From positions 124,001 to 188,000 of the forward strand of contig NZ_AP025173.1 of the NCBI RefSeq assembly GCF_003402535.2: DNA of 64,000 nucleotides, read 5' to 3'. The notes beneath the pieces were generated by a model. That model was not told the origin of the DNA and ran no database searches. It was given only the letters and a program-made list of their open reading frames with translations. The DNA comes from Cupriavidus sp. P-10. GTDB lineage: Bacteria; Pseudomonadota; Gammaproteobacteria; Burkholderiales; Burkholderiaceae. The position numbers and the translations under genes were made by a program. Shown piece by piece: positions 18,025 to 25,956 of the stretch (position 1 is its first letter; every line of letters starts with the position of its first letter).

Positions 18025-20606
18025 TTGTTGCCGAGCACCGTGTCGGCATCGCCGAATGCCACCAGGGCCAGGCCAAGCGCGATCTCGTCCGCCAGGAATT
18101 TGCGCCGCAGCGTGCCCATGATCTCCCCGACCAGAACAGGTGTCGGTGACTTCGCCGCACTGAGAAACCCAATCGCTAGATCCCGTGCCGCCCGATTGGC
18201 ATGGCGACCTAGCACGTCCGTCATCGCCGCTACGACCATGCGCGCGCCATGCCTCAACAACACCGTCGGCAAGGTGCCCCCCGGCAGGTCTCCGTAGCCG
18301 GTGCTGCATCCAATGGTGATTGCCACGGGCGCCCCCATCCCGACATGCATCCGGGATATCCCCGCCAGGTTGAGGCCGACCTCTTCTTCCAAAAAGAGTT
18401 GGGTATTCTCCATGTGGACCACGAGCAGCAGCAGCGACGGGGACTGTTCGGCGACGCGGGCCTTCCAATGGGCCCAGGTTGGAAGCCTTTGAACCCCCAA
18501 GGACTTTTCGATGTCGGCGAGTCGAACCACCGCGTGTGGAGCGACGTCTTCGTCTTTGAAGTCATCGGCGCGGTCGCTTGCCGCGAAGGCGACGGTAGAC
18601 AAGTCCTTGATCTCCAGTCGCGTCCGTGCTCCTGGTGCGGCCGGTCTCCACAGAGGCGCGGGAAGTCCAGGCTTCCATGTGTGTCGTTCGACGATCGCGG
18701 ACACGCCGACAAAGCCCATGGGGCACAGCTGCACGGCGGCCTCCCGAATGGGACATCCCGGAATGGCATGTCCGCTCTTCAGGCATCCGTGGCGTTGTGA
18801 GCACAGTTCCGCATCGCTCGACTCCGGCACTGTGCCTTCATAAAGATACTCGATCGGGAAAAAGGCATTGCTCTGCGTCACCAGCTGGACGCGTGTCAGT
18901 TGGCCCGGCCAGGTGGGCACGAGCTCGCGGAGGCTGGACAACAGCAGGGAACCCTGATTGGCCAGGTCAAGCAGCATCGGCGCAAGCGGCGTTTCGGGGT
19001 CCACCACGGCCTGTTGAAGGATAGCCAACAGCTTTTTGCGGGCCTTCTCGGTGTCCGTATCGGTCAGCGGGGAGAAGATCGCTTCGCCCTCGGCGGTAAT
19101 CAATGCGACGCTGGGCTGGTTCCCGAGGCTGTCGTTGACCAGCAGGGCCAAGTCGAAGTTCTGCTTCTTGCGATGAACGGGCGTCACGACATTCTCGATG
19201 AAGAAGTGGATCGCCTCTCCAGGGGCTGATTGAAGGCGAGCGGTCTGGAGAATGCGCGCGCCGTCGCTCACCACGAGGCGCAGATCGACGGGACCGTTCC
19301 TGATCTCGCGAGAAAACGTGACAGCCTCGGAATCCCCCGTCCTTCTCACGGTCAGCGGCCGAGTGACCGGAGCACTTCCGATCTCAAGCAGGTGGACCAT
19401 CAAAACTTTACTGTCGCCGTCCCACTCGACCTGCTGTTCCGGGAAAGCCGGGCGAAGGCTGTGCAACGGCGTCCTGAGTCGGATATCGACGACGATGTCC
19501 ACCACGCCATGAAGAGGCCAAGTCTCGAGCTCCCGATGGCCCTGCCGGACACGGGAATCCAGCACCCTCTCCATGGGTGGAACGTGACGCTTGGCGTCGG
19601 TGCCCGGCCGTTCGCCATCGATCGTCGGCAAAAATGGCGTGAGCTCGGGGGCATCCAGCAAGACCTCTGGCGACGGGGCTGCTCGCTGCGCATGGGTCAA
19701 TCCGAGGTAATCGCCGCGCCTCTCCTTGATCAAACTCTGGCGCAGGAATCGGGCGCTACCCACGATAAACGTTTGAGTTGATGCCAAGATTCGGCCGCTG
19801 GCATTCGATTGAGCATTGGCTTCCTCAATGGCGTCTCCGAGGGGCAGTCCAAACTCACCCCATGACGTCAGCTGAAGTCGGAGCCATTCGGTGATCTGTC
19901 CGTCATCGACGTCGACATGAATCACGCACTGCGCGCTGAACCGGTCCCGCAGACTCTCGATCTGGGCCAGCAGATTTCCCCCCTGCCTGCCATACAAGAT
20001 CACGACCCGAGCCGCGACCATATCGCCCAGTGCCGCCAACGATTCGGCAACGACGATGTCGGCGACCTTGGCATCAGGACGCCAGACGACGTGGCGAGGC
20101 AATACCTCGTCGCTGCGAAGGCGATCGAGCGCGAACCGAGTGCCTGCGATGACGCGCAGCGGCGATTGCTCGGTCGCAGTCAATGGGAAACGGGGTCGAG
20201 TGTTCCGTGGCCAGTCCGCGAAGACGCGCTCAGGCCCCACGACCGTCGAGAGCTCAAGGGCGACCGAATTGACGGTTTCGGCATGTCCTGGCCAACTCCA
20301 TACCGACCTGACCACCTTGATGCACAGCGGCCCGCGACGATTCAGCGACGCGAACGCCCGGGCAATAGAGATGGCGACCAGCGGATCCACCCACTTGTCG
20401 GCCTCCATCACGCTCGCGTCGCCGCCCCACTTGGCGAGACCACTCTTTGGCACCGCACGTTCCAGCGCGTCACGCGCGTCGCCAGGGTCGTTCCACCAGG
20501 TCCAATCATTGCTTTCGAACAGAATACCGAGCCCCGCCCGCGCGGCGGGGCCAAGGTAGGCGTCCTCTTCGCCCAGCCATTGGATGTCCTTGTCTTTCTT
20601 GTCCAT
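18021..20606 (-). CDS. CHAT-type caspase-like protease, large
   Basis: An 861-residue protein whose last about 250 residues look like a CHAT (caspase HetF-associated with TPR) peptidase. LLLLVVHMEN carries the probable catalytic His731. AITIGCSTGYGDLPGGTLPTVLLRHGARMVVAAMTDV carries the probable Cys767 followed by the typical G(A)..VV..MT..V strand. The N-terminal 600 residues match nothing I recognise. They include a possible Rossmann-like region (VVILYGRQGGNLLAQIESL) and a region of beta-rich character, and probably sense or regulate. CHAT proteases act in programmed cell death and phage defence. The MBL gene downstream overlaps by 4 bases. The C-terminal identification rests on motifs only. 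Confidence 0.78.
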   Translation of the reverse strand: MDKKDKDIQWLGEEDAYLGPAARAGLGILFESNDWTWWNDPGDARDALERAVPKSGLAKWGGDASVMEADKWVDPLVAISIARAFASLNRRGPLCIKVVRSVWSWPGHAETVNSVALELSTVVGPERVFADWPRNTRPRFPLTATEQSPLRVIAGTRFALDRLRSDEVLPRHVVWRPDAKVADIVVAESLAALGDMVAARVVILYGRQGGNLLAQIESLRDRFSAQCVIHVDVDDGQITEWLRLQLTSWGEFGLPLGDAIEEANAQSNASGRILASTQTFIVGSARFLRQSLIKERRGDYLGLTHAQRAAPSPEVLLDAPELTPFLPTIDGERPGTDAKRHVPPMERVLDSRVRQGHRELETWPLHGVVDIVVDIRLRTPLHSLRPAFPEQQVEWDGDSKVLMVHLLEIGSAPVTRPLTVRRTGDSEAVTFSREIRNGPVDLRLVVSDGARILQTARLQSAPGEAIHFFIENVVTPVHRKKQNFDLALLVNDSLGNQPSVALITAEGEAIFSPLTDTDTEKARKKLLAILQQAVVDPETPLAPMLLDLANQGSLLLSSLRELVPTWPGQLTRVQLVTQSNAFFPIEYLYEGTVPESSDAELCSQRHGCLKSGHAIPGCPIREAAVQLCPMGFVGVSAIVERHTWKPGLPAPLWRPAAPGARTRLEIKDLSTVAFAASDRADDFKDEDVAPHAVVRLADIEKSLGVQRLPTWAHWKARVAEQSPSLLLLVVHMENTQLFLEEEVGLNLAGISRMHVGMGAPVAITIGCSTGYGDLPGGTLPTVLLRHGARMVVAAMTDVLGRHANRAARDLAIGFLSAAKSPTPVLVGEIMGTLRRKFLADEIALGLALVAFGDADTVLGNK

Positions 20607-20705
20607 TCGGAAGTGCCAGAGATCCCTCCGCCTAAATCATGCGGGGAAGGTGAAGGCCAATTGAGCCAGAGAGCCCCGGCTGTAAGGCAGTCGACCTCGC
20701 GCCGT

Positions 20706-20721
20706 CTGGAAAATTTTCCAG
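20706..20721. promoter_or_regulatory. Perfect 16-bp palindrome upstream of the CHAT gene
   Basis: CTGGAAAATTTTCCAG is a perfect palindrome 100 bases upstream of the CHAT start (20606). It is a candidate operator for the CHAT/MBL operon. No regulator gene is adjacent. Confidence 0.4.
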
Positions 20722-20815
20722 GCCGCCATGAAGGCCATGCAACGTACGCCGTTAAGCCATAGGCTGGGCACCGCGTGAGCTTCTAGTTCGCTTGGGGCAG
20801 GACGGATGCGCCTAA

Positions 20816-20849
20816 CGTAGCCCGTTCAAAAGCTCTTGAACGGGCTACG
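20816..20849 (-). terminator. 14-bp perfect hairpin downstream of the membrane-protein gene
   Basis: CGTAGCCCGTTCAA (20816-20829) and TTGAACGGGCTACG (20836-20849) pair perfectly with a six-base loop, six bases after the stop of the gene ending at 20855. The following T-run is weak, so efficiency is uncertain. It may be bidirectional. Confidence 0.6.
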
Positions 20850-20854
20850 GGGCA

Positions 20855-21220
20855 TCATTGCGATGCTCGCTTGTCGGCGGTGAAGTAGAGATAGAGTAGC
20901 CCAACGGGAGCTACGAAAACCGCAAAAACCCAGCAGAACGCCATAGTGATGTACTTGGCAAGGAGCATCAAGAACGCGTTCATGAAGAAGGCGTTGTTAC
21001 CAAGGATATAGCTGACAACACCTTCGTAGACAAAGCGTGAGTAGGGGTAGAGAAGCGAGCTCACACTTAGGAAGAGCACCATCGCGAGTGACATCCACTC
21101 ACTCTTGCTATGGCTCCAGGCAAATATGAAGATCGCTGGGAAGATGAGGCCGAACAGGAAGTGGCGAATATAGCTTTGGAGCGAAAGGCCGCCAAACGAC
21201 TTAACAAGTGCGGGATGCAT
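20855..21220 (-). CDS. Small membrane protein, unknown
   Basis: A 121-residue protein with three or four predicted transmembrane helices: about residues 19-36 (IRHFLFGLIFPAIFIFAW), 42-60 (WMSLAMVLFLSVSSLLYPY) and 78-113 (FFMNAFLMLLAKYITMAFCWVFAVFVAPVGLLYLYF), ending in a short basic tail. Base composition is more AT-rich than its neighbours, suggesting foreign origin. It lies upstream of the CHAT/MBL operon on the same strand but separated by a strong hairpin and about 250 bases. A functional link is possible, not shown. I do not recognise the family. Confidence 0.6.
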   Translation of the reverse strand: MHPALVKSFGGLSLQSYIRHFLFGLIFPAIFIFAWSHSKSEWMSLAMVLFLSVSSLLYPYSRFVYEGVVSYILGNNAFFMNAFLMLLAKYITMAFCWVFAVFVAPVGLLYLYFTADKRASQ

Positions 21221-21599
21221 GTGCTTACAATGATAGTTTGCTTGTACGGCGACAATTGCGCCTAAGCATGTAGTACGGCAAATCTTGCAAGGCTTTCATA
21301 CCTCTTCGGTAGGGGGTAGTGAGTTCCTGCTCAAGTAATGAGCACCTCGGCACTGCTCACACCGATATTTTGATAATTGAGCGTCGGTGGACCGTACTGC
21401 ACCGGACGCTCTTTGCACTTCGGCCCGATCCTGCCGCCAGCTTATCCCCAAGCGATGCTGGAGGACATCAAGCTTTTTCGCCAATGAGCAAGCGTGCCCA
21501 GGCTTCGCCGGCTCGCGCAGCGCCTAACATCGACAGTCATCGTTTTCGCACAACCGAATTCTGTACGTTCTCGTCGCGCGCTGTCGCCAAGATCCAGGC

Positions 21600-21812
21600 T
21601 GGCGACTGAACGATGCGTTCGGGCAAGCTACAAAATGGCTTCAAACATCGGCCGGAAGAACAATTTCCTGCAGCGATTCTTGAAGCAACTTTGTTACCGT
21701 CATCGCTCAATCGGCGTGCCGGCGGAGCAGCAGCAGGAAAAAAATCGTGCAAACTGACATGAATCGTTGGTTTGCATAATTTTGTTCCTGGATTTTGCAG
21801 CATTTTGTTCCC
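21600..21812. repeat. Two abutting orphan ends of a TniABQ-type transposon
   Basis: 21766-21812 closely matches the left end of the transposon at 40518-45346: it starts GTTGGTTTGCATAATTTTG and continues to TTTTGTTCCCGACCCC, like the 40.5-kb copy. 21600-21752 matches the other end on the opposite strand: TTGTTCTTCCGGCCGATG and GAAGCCATTTTGTAGCTTGCC correspond to TTGTTCTCCCGGCGAACA and GAAGCAATTTTGTATCTTTGCC near 45210-45255. It finishes GTGCAAAC at 21747-21754. Only about a dozen bases separate the two ends. No transposase is adjacent. These are relics of one or two related elements. Confidence 0.65.
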
Positions 21813-22018
21813 GACCCCAATGGGCAGTTTGCCTGGCACGCTGGAGAACGCACGCGGGCGGTAAGCGCGGCAGGCTCCGCTAGCTCGCGCAGCGCCAGCG
21901 GTCAGCGATGGGCACCGTTTTCGCACAATGAACCGCCCCGGGTTTTGAGGAGGCTCCAACTCTTGAGAGCAAGCAGAACAAGTATTCCCCCGAAGTCCGC
22001 GAGCGAGCCGTTCGCCTG

Positions 22019-22288
22019 GTGCTGGCACAACGTGGAGAGCATCCGTCGCTGTGGGCGGCGGTCAACGCCATCGCCCCGAAGATTGGCTGCTCGGGCCATA
22101 CCTTGCTGAAATGGGTTGAGCGTGAGGAGATTGACCGTGGGCAGCGGGATGGCGTCACGACTGTCGAGCGTGAGCGCCTCAGGGAGCTAGAGCGGGAGAA
22201 CAAAGAGCTGCGCCGTGCCAATGAGATCCTGAAGCTGGCCAGCGCGTTTTTCGCCCAGGCGGAGCTCGACCGCCGGCTCAAGTCCTGA
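22019..22288 (+). CDS. IS3-family transposase OrfA
   Basis: HTH protein of the IS3 OrfA type: [27 protein letters not shown] is the HTH and [37 protein letters not shown] the leucine-zipper tail. The conserved N-terminal residues ([19 protein letters not shown]) are encoded upstream of GTG 22019, back to about 21965, but no ATG, GTG or TTG precedes them in frame. Either an unusual start is used or the start codon has mutated and only a short OrfA from 22019 is made. Confidence 0.8.
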   Translation: MLAQRGEHPSLWAAVNAIAPKIGCSGHTLLKWVEREEIDRGQRDGVTTVERERLRELERENKELRRANEILKLASAFFAQAELDRRLKS

Positions 22289-22344
22289 AGACCTTCGTCG
22301 ATGAACATCGCGATGTCTTCGGGGTCGAGCCGATCTGCAAAGTC

Positions 22345-23199
22345 TTGCAGATTGCCCCGTCGTGCTACCGGCGCCATGCCGCTCGGCTTCGCGATCCGTC
22401 GCGACGCAGCGCCCGGGCGATTCGTGATGAGCGGCTGAGGCCCGAGATCAAGCGGGTCTGGGAGGACAACATGCAGGTCTATGGTGCGGACAAAGTCTGG
22501 AAACAGATGAACCGGGAAGGCATGGCAGTGGCGCGCTGCACGGTCGAACGACTGATGAAGCAGCTTGGCCTGGAGGGGGTGTGCCGGGGCAAGAAGAAGC
22601 GCACCACGGTGGCCGACGACTCGGTGCCGTGCCCGCTGGATCGCGTCAAGCGCCAGTTCCACGCCACACGGCCCAACCAACTGTGGGTGAGTGATTTCAC
22701 CTATGTTTCAACCTGGCAGGGCTGGCTATACGTGGCCTTCGTGATCGACGTGTTCGCCCGGTGTATTGTTGGCTGGCGCGTCAGCACTTCGATGACCACG
22801 GACTTCGTACTGGATGCCTTGGAACAGGCACTTTACGCGCGTCAGCCCGACAATGATGGGACACTTATCCACCACTCGGACAGGGGGTCGCAATACGTCA
22901 GCATTCGCTATACCGAGCGGCTCTCGGAGGCCGGTATTGAACCATCGGTCGGCAGCCGTGGCGACTCCTACGATAATGCGCTGGCTGAAACCATCAATGG
23001 CCTGTACAAGGCCGAACTGATCCACAAGCGTGGCCCCTGGAAAACCCGTGAGGCCGTGGAGCTTGCAACCCTGGAATGGGTGGCCTGGTTCAACAACCAC
23101 CGCCTGATGGAACACCTCGGCTATATCCCGCCGGCCGAAGCTGAGGCAAACTACTACCGGCAACTTAGCGACACCGCTGCCGCGCCGGCATCAACTTAA
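22345..23199 (+). CDS. IS3-family transposase OrfB (DDE integrase)
   Basis: Catalytic subunit with the rve core. Conserved residues are seen in LWVSDFTYVSTWQGWLYVAFVIDVFAR (first Asp), IHHSDRGSQYVS (second Asp) and GDSYDNALAETINGLYKAELI (Glu). Homology in this frame begins earlier, at about 22288 ([20 protein letters not shown]), so the protein is normally made as an OrfAB fusion by -1 frameshifting near the end of orfA; ATG 22345 is only the first internal start. Full length at the C-terminus. Confidence 0.9.
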   Translation: MQIAPSCYRRHAARLRDPSRRSARAIRDERLRPEIKRVWEDNMQVYGADKVWKQMNREGMAVARCTVERLMKQLGLEGVCRGKKKRTTVADDSVPCPLDRVKRQFHATRPNQLWVSDFTYVSTWQGWLYVAFVIDVFARCIVGWRVSTSMTTDFVLDALEQALYARQPDNDGTLIHHSDRGSQYVSIRYTERLSEAGIEPSVGSRGDSYDNALAETINGLYKAELIHKRGPWKTREAVELATLEWVAWFNNHRLMEHLGYIPPAEAEANYYRQLSDTAAAPAST

Positions 23200-23233
23200 A
23201 CCAAACAGCCTCCTCGATACCCGGGGCGGTTCA

Positions 23234-23801
23234 CAATCCAATTCTGTTCGTGGTCGTCTCTCAAGCGGTGGTGGCTTTGACTTTGGTGCAATTTGCGACG
23301 GTTCCCGAACTCAATTGCGTTGCGGGTAGGGCCAGATACCATTTCACACCGTAATGAAAGGCATCAGTTGCAGCGGACTAAGCAGAATTCCGGAAGCAAA
23401 GCCAAACACAAAATTTAAGAAAAACAGCTACTCACCCTCCAGAGTCCAGTCGTAAATTGCATTGGGATGAAGACTACCCCGCCAGCAGCGTCCGGGAAGC
23501 AGTCCTGCAGCACGCCGGTCATCCCTCGACGCGGCCCGCGGTCGGGCTGTAGTTGGCGCACAGGATGTCGATGGTCAGCGCGTAGACGGCTCGCCCGAAC
23601 CGGGTACAGCTACTTCCTGTCGGGGCCTCACGCTGGTGCACCCAGAAGATGCGGGCCATGTCCGAATCGCATCGCCTCGGTGGATCACAAAGGCAATAGC
23701 ATGGAACCTACCCCCGACATTACTATCTAGGTGCAGTCGGGCATGAGCGCGGCGCTGCTCCTGTACCATACCAAGACTATATCACTTGAAACTCTGAGAA
23801 A
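23234..23801. other. 568-base stretch without a recognisable gene
   Basis: It contains the right half of the sequence interrupted by the IS3 element and then mixed-composition DNA with short AT-rich tracts (23380-23420). No frame shows homology that I recognise. It contains the promoter region for the PIN-domain gene. Confidence 0.4.
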
Positions 23802-24953
23802 GTGCATAAAGAGGAACTCAAAGACTGGCTGGCCCGCGGCCGTGTCGGGGCGATTGCCATCGACACGAACGTGTTCGATGAGGAAGGGCAAAACATCCAT
23901 GATGGCAACCTCCCGTTGCTTCGGCAAGTCGAGCAGGCCGGCAAGCGGCTGTTGGTTCCGGACGTTATTGCTCGGGAAATGGAAAGTCATCTGCGGGAAA
24001 AGTTTGGCCAGGAGAAAGCCTTCGACTCGAAGGTCCTGAAGCATCTAAAGAAATTTGCCGCCGACGAGGTGGTCAGCGCTGTCGCGCGCGCCATCCACGA
24101 GCATGATCGGGATGCGAAGAAGGCGCTCGACGCCTTCTTCGCGAATGTGACGGCGACAGTGATTCAAGCTTCCGACTACACGTCGCTTGAGTCGGTGATG
24201 GATCGATACTTCGCTTCGGAGCCGCCATTTGAGCCAGGCGGAAAAAAGAAAGCTGAGTTTCCGGACGCAATCGCTCTGCTCAGCCTCGAAGGATGGGCGA
24301 ATAAGAACGATACGAAAGTGCTTTGCGTTACGAAGGACGGCGACTGGGAGCGCTACAGCAATCAGTCTGATCGCCTACTCATCACACCTGAACTCGAAGA
24401 TGTTCTCGCAGCTTTGGTCCTTGTACGGGGCGAAAAGTTGCCCGATCGTGTCCGCGCTGCCGCCGCCATCTGGCTTGAGTCGGAAGCCGCCAAAGAGAAA
24501 ATTGAAGCCAGCATCCAGTTCCACCTTGATGACCACTCTCCCTTCGTCGATGCCGACTCATATTGCGGTTTTAACGACGAGGTCGTCGAACTCTATCCAA
24601 AGCGCGGCTCGCTTGCGATTGATGCGGCAAATGTGGCAGTGCTCTCCGCCGACCATAGCGACGCAGTCATTTCGGTATCTGTCGACTTCGTCGCAAAGGG
24701 GAGATTTTCCTTCGACTTCTTTGTTCCCGACTCAATCGACAAGGATGACGTACCGGTTGGCCACGCCTATGCGACGAGTGAAACCGAGGTGAGAGCCGAT
24801 CTTTCGATCGGGCTCTATCTCGAGGATTTCGCGGCAGACGAAACCCAGGTGCTGTCGGCGGACGACGTTACGGAGATCACTGTCAAGATGTCGGGCCTTC
24901 ACTTCGACGTTGGGACGATCGGTCCGGACTATTCGAACGATGCACCGGACTAG
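23802..24953 (+). CDS. PIN-like (DUF4935-type) ribonuclease domain protein
   Basis: A 383-residue protein. Residues about 15-190 form a PIN-like nuclease fold: AIAIDTNVF (Asp21), LLVPDVIAREMESHL (Glu59), FPDAIALLSLEGWA (Asp in the third acidic position) and KVLCVTKDGDWERY (fourth). This arrangement, with a long helical insert between the second and third motifs, is that of DUF4935 proteins. The C-terminal half (about 200-383) is beta-rich and of unknown role. Start is GTG 23802. Large stand-alone PIN proteins of this type are found in toxin or defence contexts. No antitoxin is adjacent. Confidence 0.72.
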   Translation: MHKEELKDWLARGRVGAIAIDTNVFDEEGQNIHDGNLPLLRQVEQAGKRLLVPDVIAREMESHLREKFGQEKAFDSKVLKHLKKFAADEVVSAVARAIHEHDRDAKKALDAFFANVTATVIQASDYTSLESVMDRYFASEPPFEPGGKKKAEFPDAIALLSLEGWANKNDTKVLCVTKDGDWERYSNQSDRLLITPELEDVLAALVLVRGEKLPDRVRAAAAIWLESEAAKEKIEASIQFHLDDHSPFVDADSYCGFNDEVVELYPKRGSLAIDAANVAVLSADHSDAVISVSVDFVAKGRFSFDFFVPDSIDKDDVPVGHAYATSETEVRADLSIGLYLEDFAADETQVLSADDVTEITVKMSGLHFDVGTIGPDYSNDAPD

Positions 24954-25511
24954 AGTGCCTTGGGTCGGACGCTCAGTAAGACGCATCCGAACCGCAGAGA
25001 ACGGTCGGCCCGGGGCGCTCGCAGTTCCGCAGCTCCATCCTGCCAAGATTGGTCAGAAAGAGGTGCTCGGCGCCTTCCCCTCCGATATGTCGGTTCGCGG
25101 CAGAGGGGCGGTCATTACTGAACCAGCCCGTGGACGGCTGCATCGAGTCGCGAACCGCCACCCAAGCTCCGTAGATCGCCAGGATCGAGGCAGACAGCGG
25201 ACCAATTTATGTTTTAGTATCTCTGGCGAGGTCGAGTATGAAACGAAGGCGCAAGGACGCACTCCATCGGGTACTGGCGCACGATCGCTTAAGGCTGAAA
25301 GTGGCGCGGCGCGATCGGAAAATTTGACAAGGAACAATGCGGAGATTTCCGCTATTCGCCCGCCAGCTGTCAACAGGTGAACGTGTACGACTTGGAGCAG
25401 ATCCGCGGGCTGCACCCCCGCAGTGCGCAGAGACGTTGATTAGTATTCTAGAAAGGTTCTACGCCTCGATTCTGTTACCGTAGACCCTTCAGACTTTATT
25501 GGAGAATAAGA
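24954..25511. other. 558-base stretch, possibly with a tiny gene at 25237-25326
   Basis: No clear gene. ATG 25237 opens a 29-codon basic frame (MKRRRKDALHRVLAHDRLRL...) with a GAGG upstream, which may be a real microprotein or a remnant. The TTG start and GGAG ribosome site (25501-25504) of the next gene are at the right end. Confidence 0.3.
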
Positions 25512-25952
25512 TTGAGCAACCCGTCCTTTGCAAAGCGCATCGCCGAGATGAACGCGATGTACAAGCTGCCGGCGCAGCCGACGCCGGCTCTGCCGGCGGA
25601 CCCAGCCGATCGGCTGCGCAAGTTCAAGACAACCCTCCTGGATGAGGTAAACGAGATCGACGAGATCATCGCGGCCTGTGAAAGTAAGGCTGAGCCCATC
25701 GATGTGCTGGTCGCGGTCGCTGACCTGCTGGGTGACGTGATTGTCTACTGCCGATCAGAAGCGCTGAAGTACGGAATCCCACTCGAGGATGTCTTGAGCG
25801 TGATCATGGATAGCAATGAGAGCAAGCTGGGGGCTGACGGCAAGCCCATCTACGACAGCAATGGGAAGTTCCTGAAGGGGCCGAACTATTGGAAGCCGGA
25901 GTCGAAAATCAAGGAACTGCTTCAAGCGGCGATTGGCAGCGCCAAGACCTGA
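25512..25952 (+). CDS. MazG-like all-alpha NTP pyrophosphohydrolase
   Basis: A 146-residue protein with the helical MazG/all-alpha NTP-PPase pattern: KFKTTLLDEVNEIDEI supplies the ExxE metal ligands and DVLVAVADLLGDVIVYCRSEALKYGIPLEDVL the ExxD-like second helix pair, followed by the conserved VIMDSNESKLGADGKPIYDSNGKF..GPNYWKPE tail seen in phage- and plasmid-borne relatives. Such enzymes hydrolyse non-canonical or excess (d)NTPs; in defence contexts they alter the nucleotide pool. Start TTG 25512 with GGAG seven bases before it. It converges on the operon ending at 25957, leaving only a few bases between stops. Confidence 0.72.
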   Translation: MSNPSFAKRIAEMNAMYKLPAQPTPALPADPADRLRKFKTTLLDEVNEIDEIIAACESKAEPIDVLVAVADLLGDVIVYCRSEALKYGIPLEDVLSVIMDSNESKLGADGKPIYDSNGKFLKGPNYWKPESKIKELLQAAIGSAKT

Positions 25953-25956
25953 CGCG

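Larger units (their letters stand above)
21929..23233 (+). mobile_element. IS3-family insertion sequence
   Basis: A 1305-bp element with 27-bp terminal inverted repeats: left 21929-21955 (TGAACCGCCCCGGGTTTTGA...), right 23207-23233 (TGAACCGCCCCGGGTATCGA... on the other strand). CAA flanks both ends (21926-21928 and 23234-23236), a 3-bp target duplication as usual for IS3. It contains overlapping orfA and orfB. It interrupts a sequence (CGTTTTCGCACAA/CAATCCAATTCTGT) that also occurs almost intact at 21538-21563. Confidence 0.9.

Noticed and set aside
16975..18468. Longer 497-residue version of the MBL protein starting at 18468
   Set aside because: The extra N-terminus lies in the CHAT coding sequence in another frame; ATG 18024 with a 4-base overlap is far more plausible.
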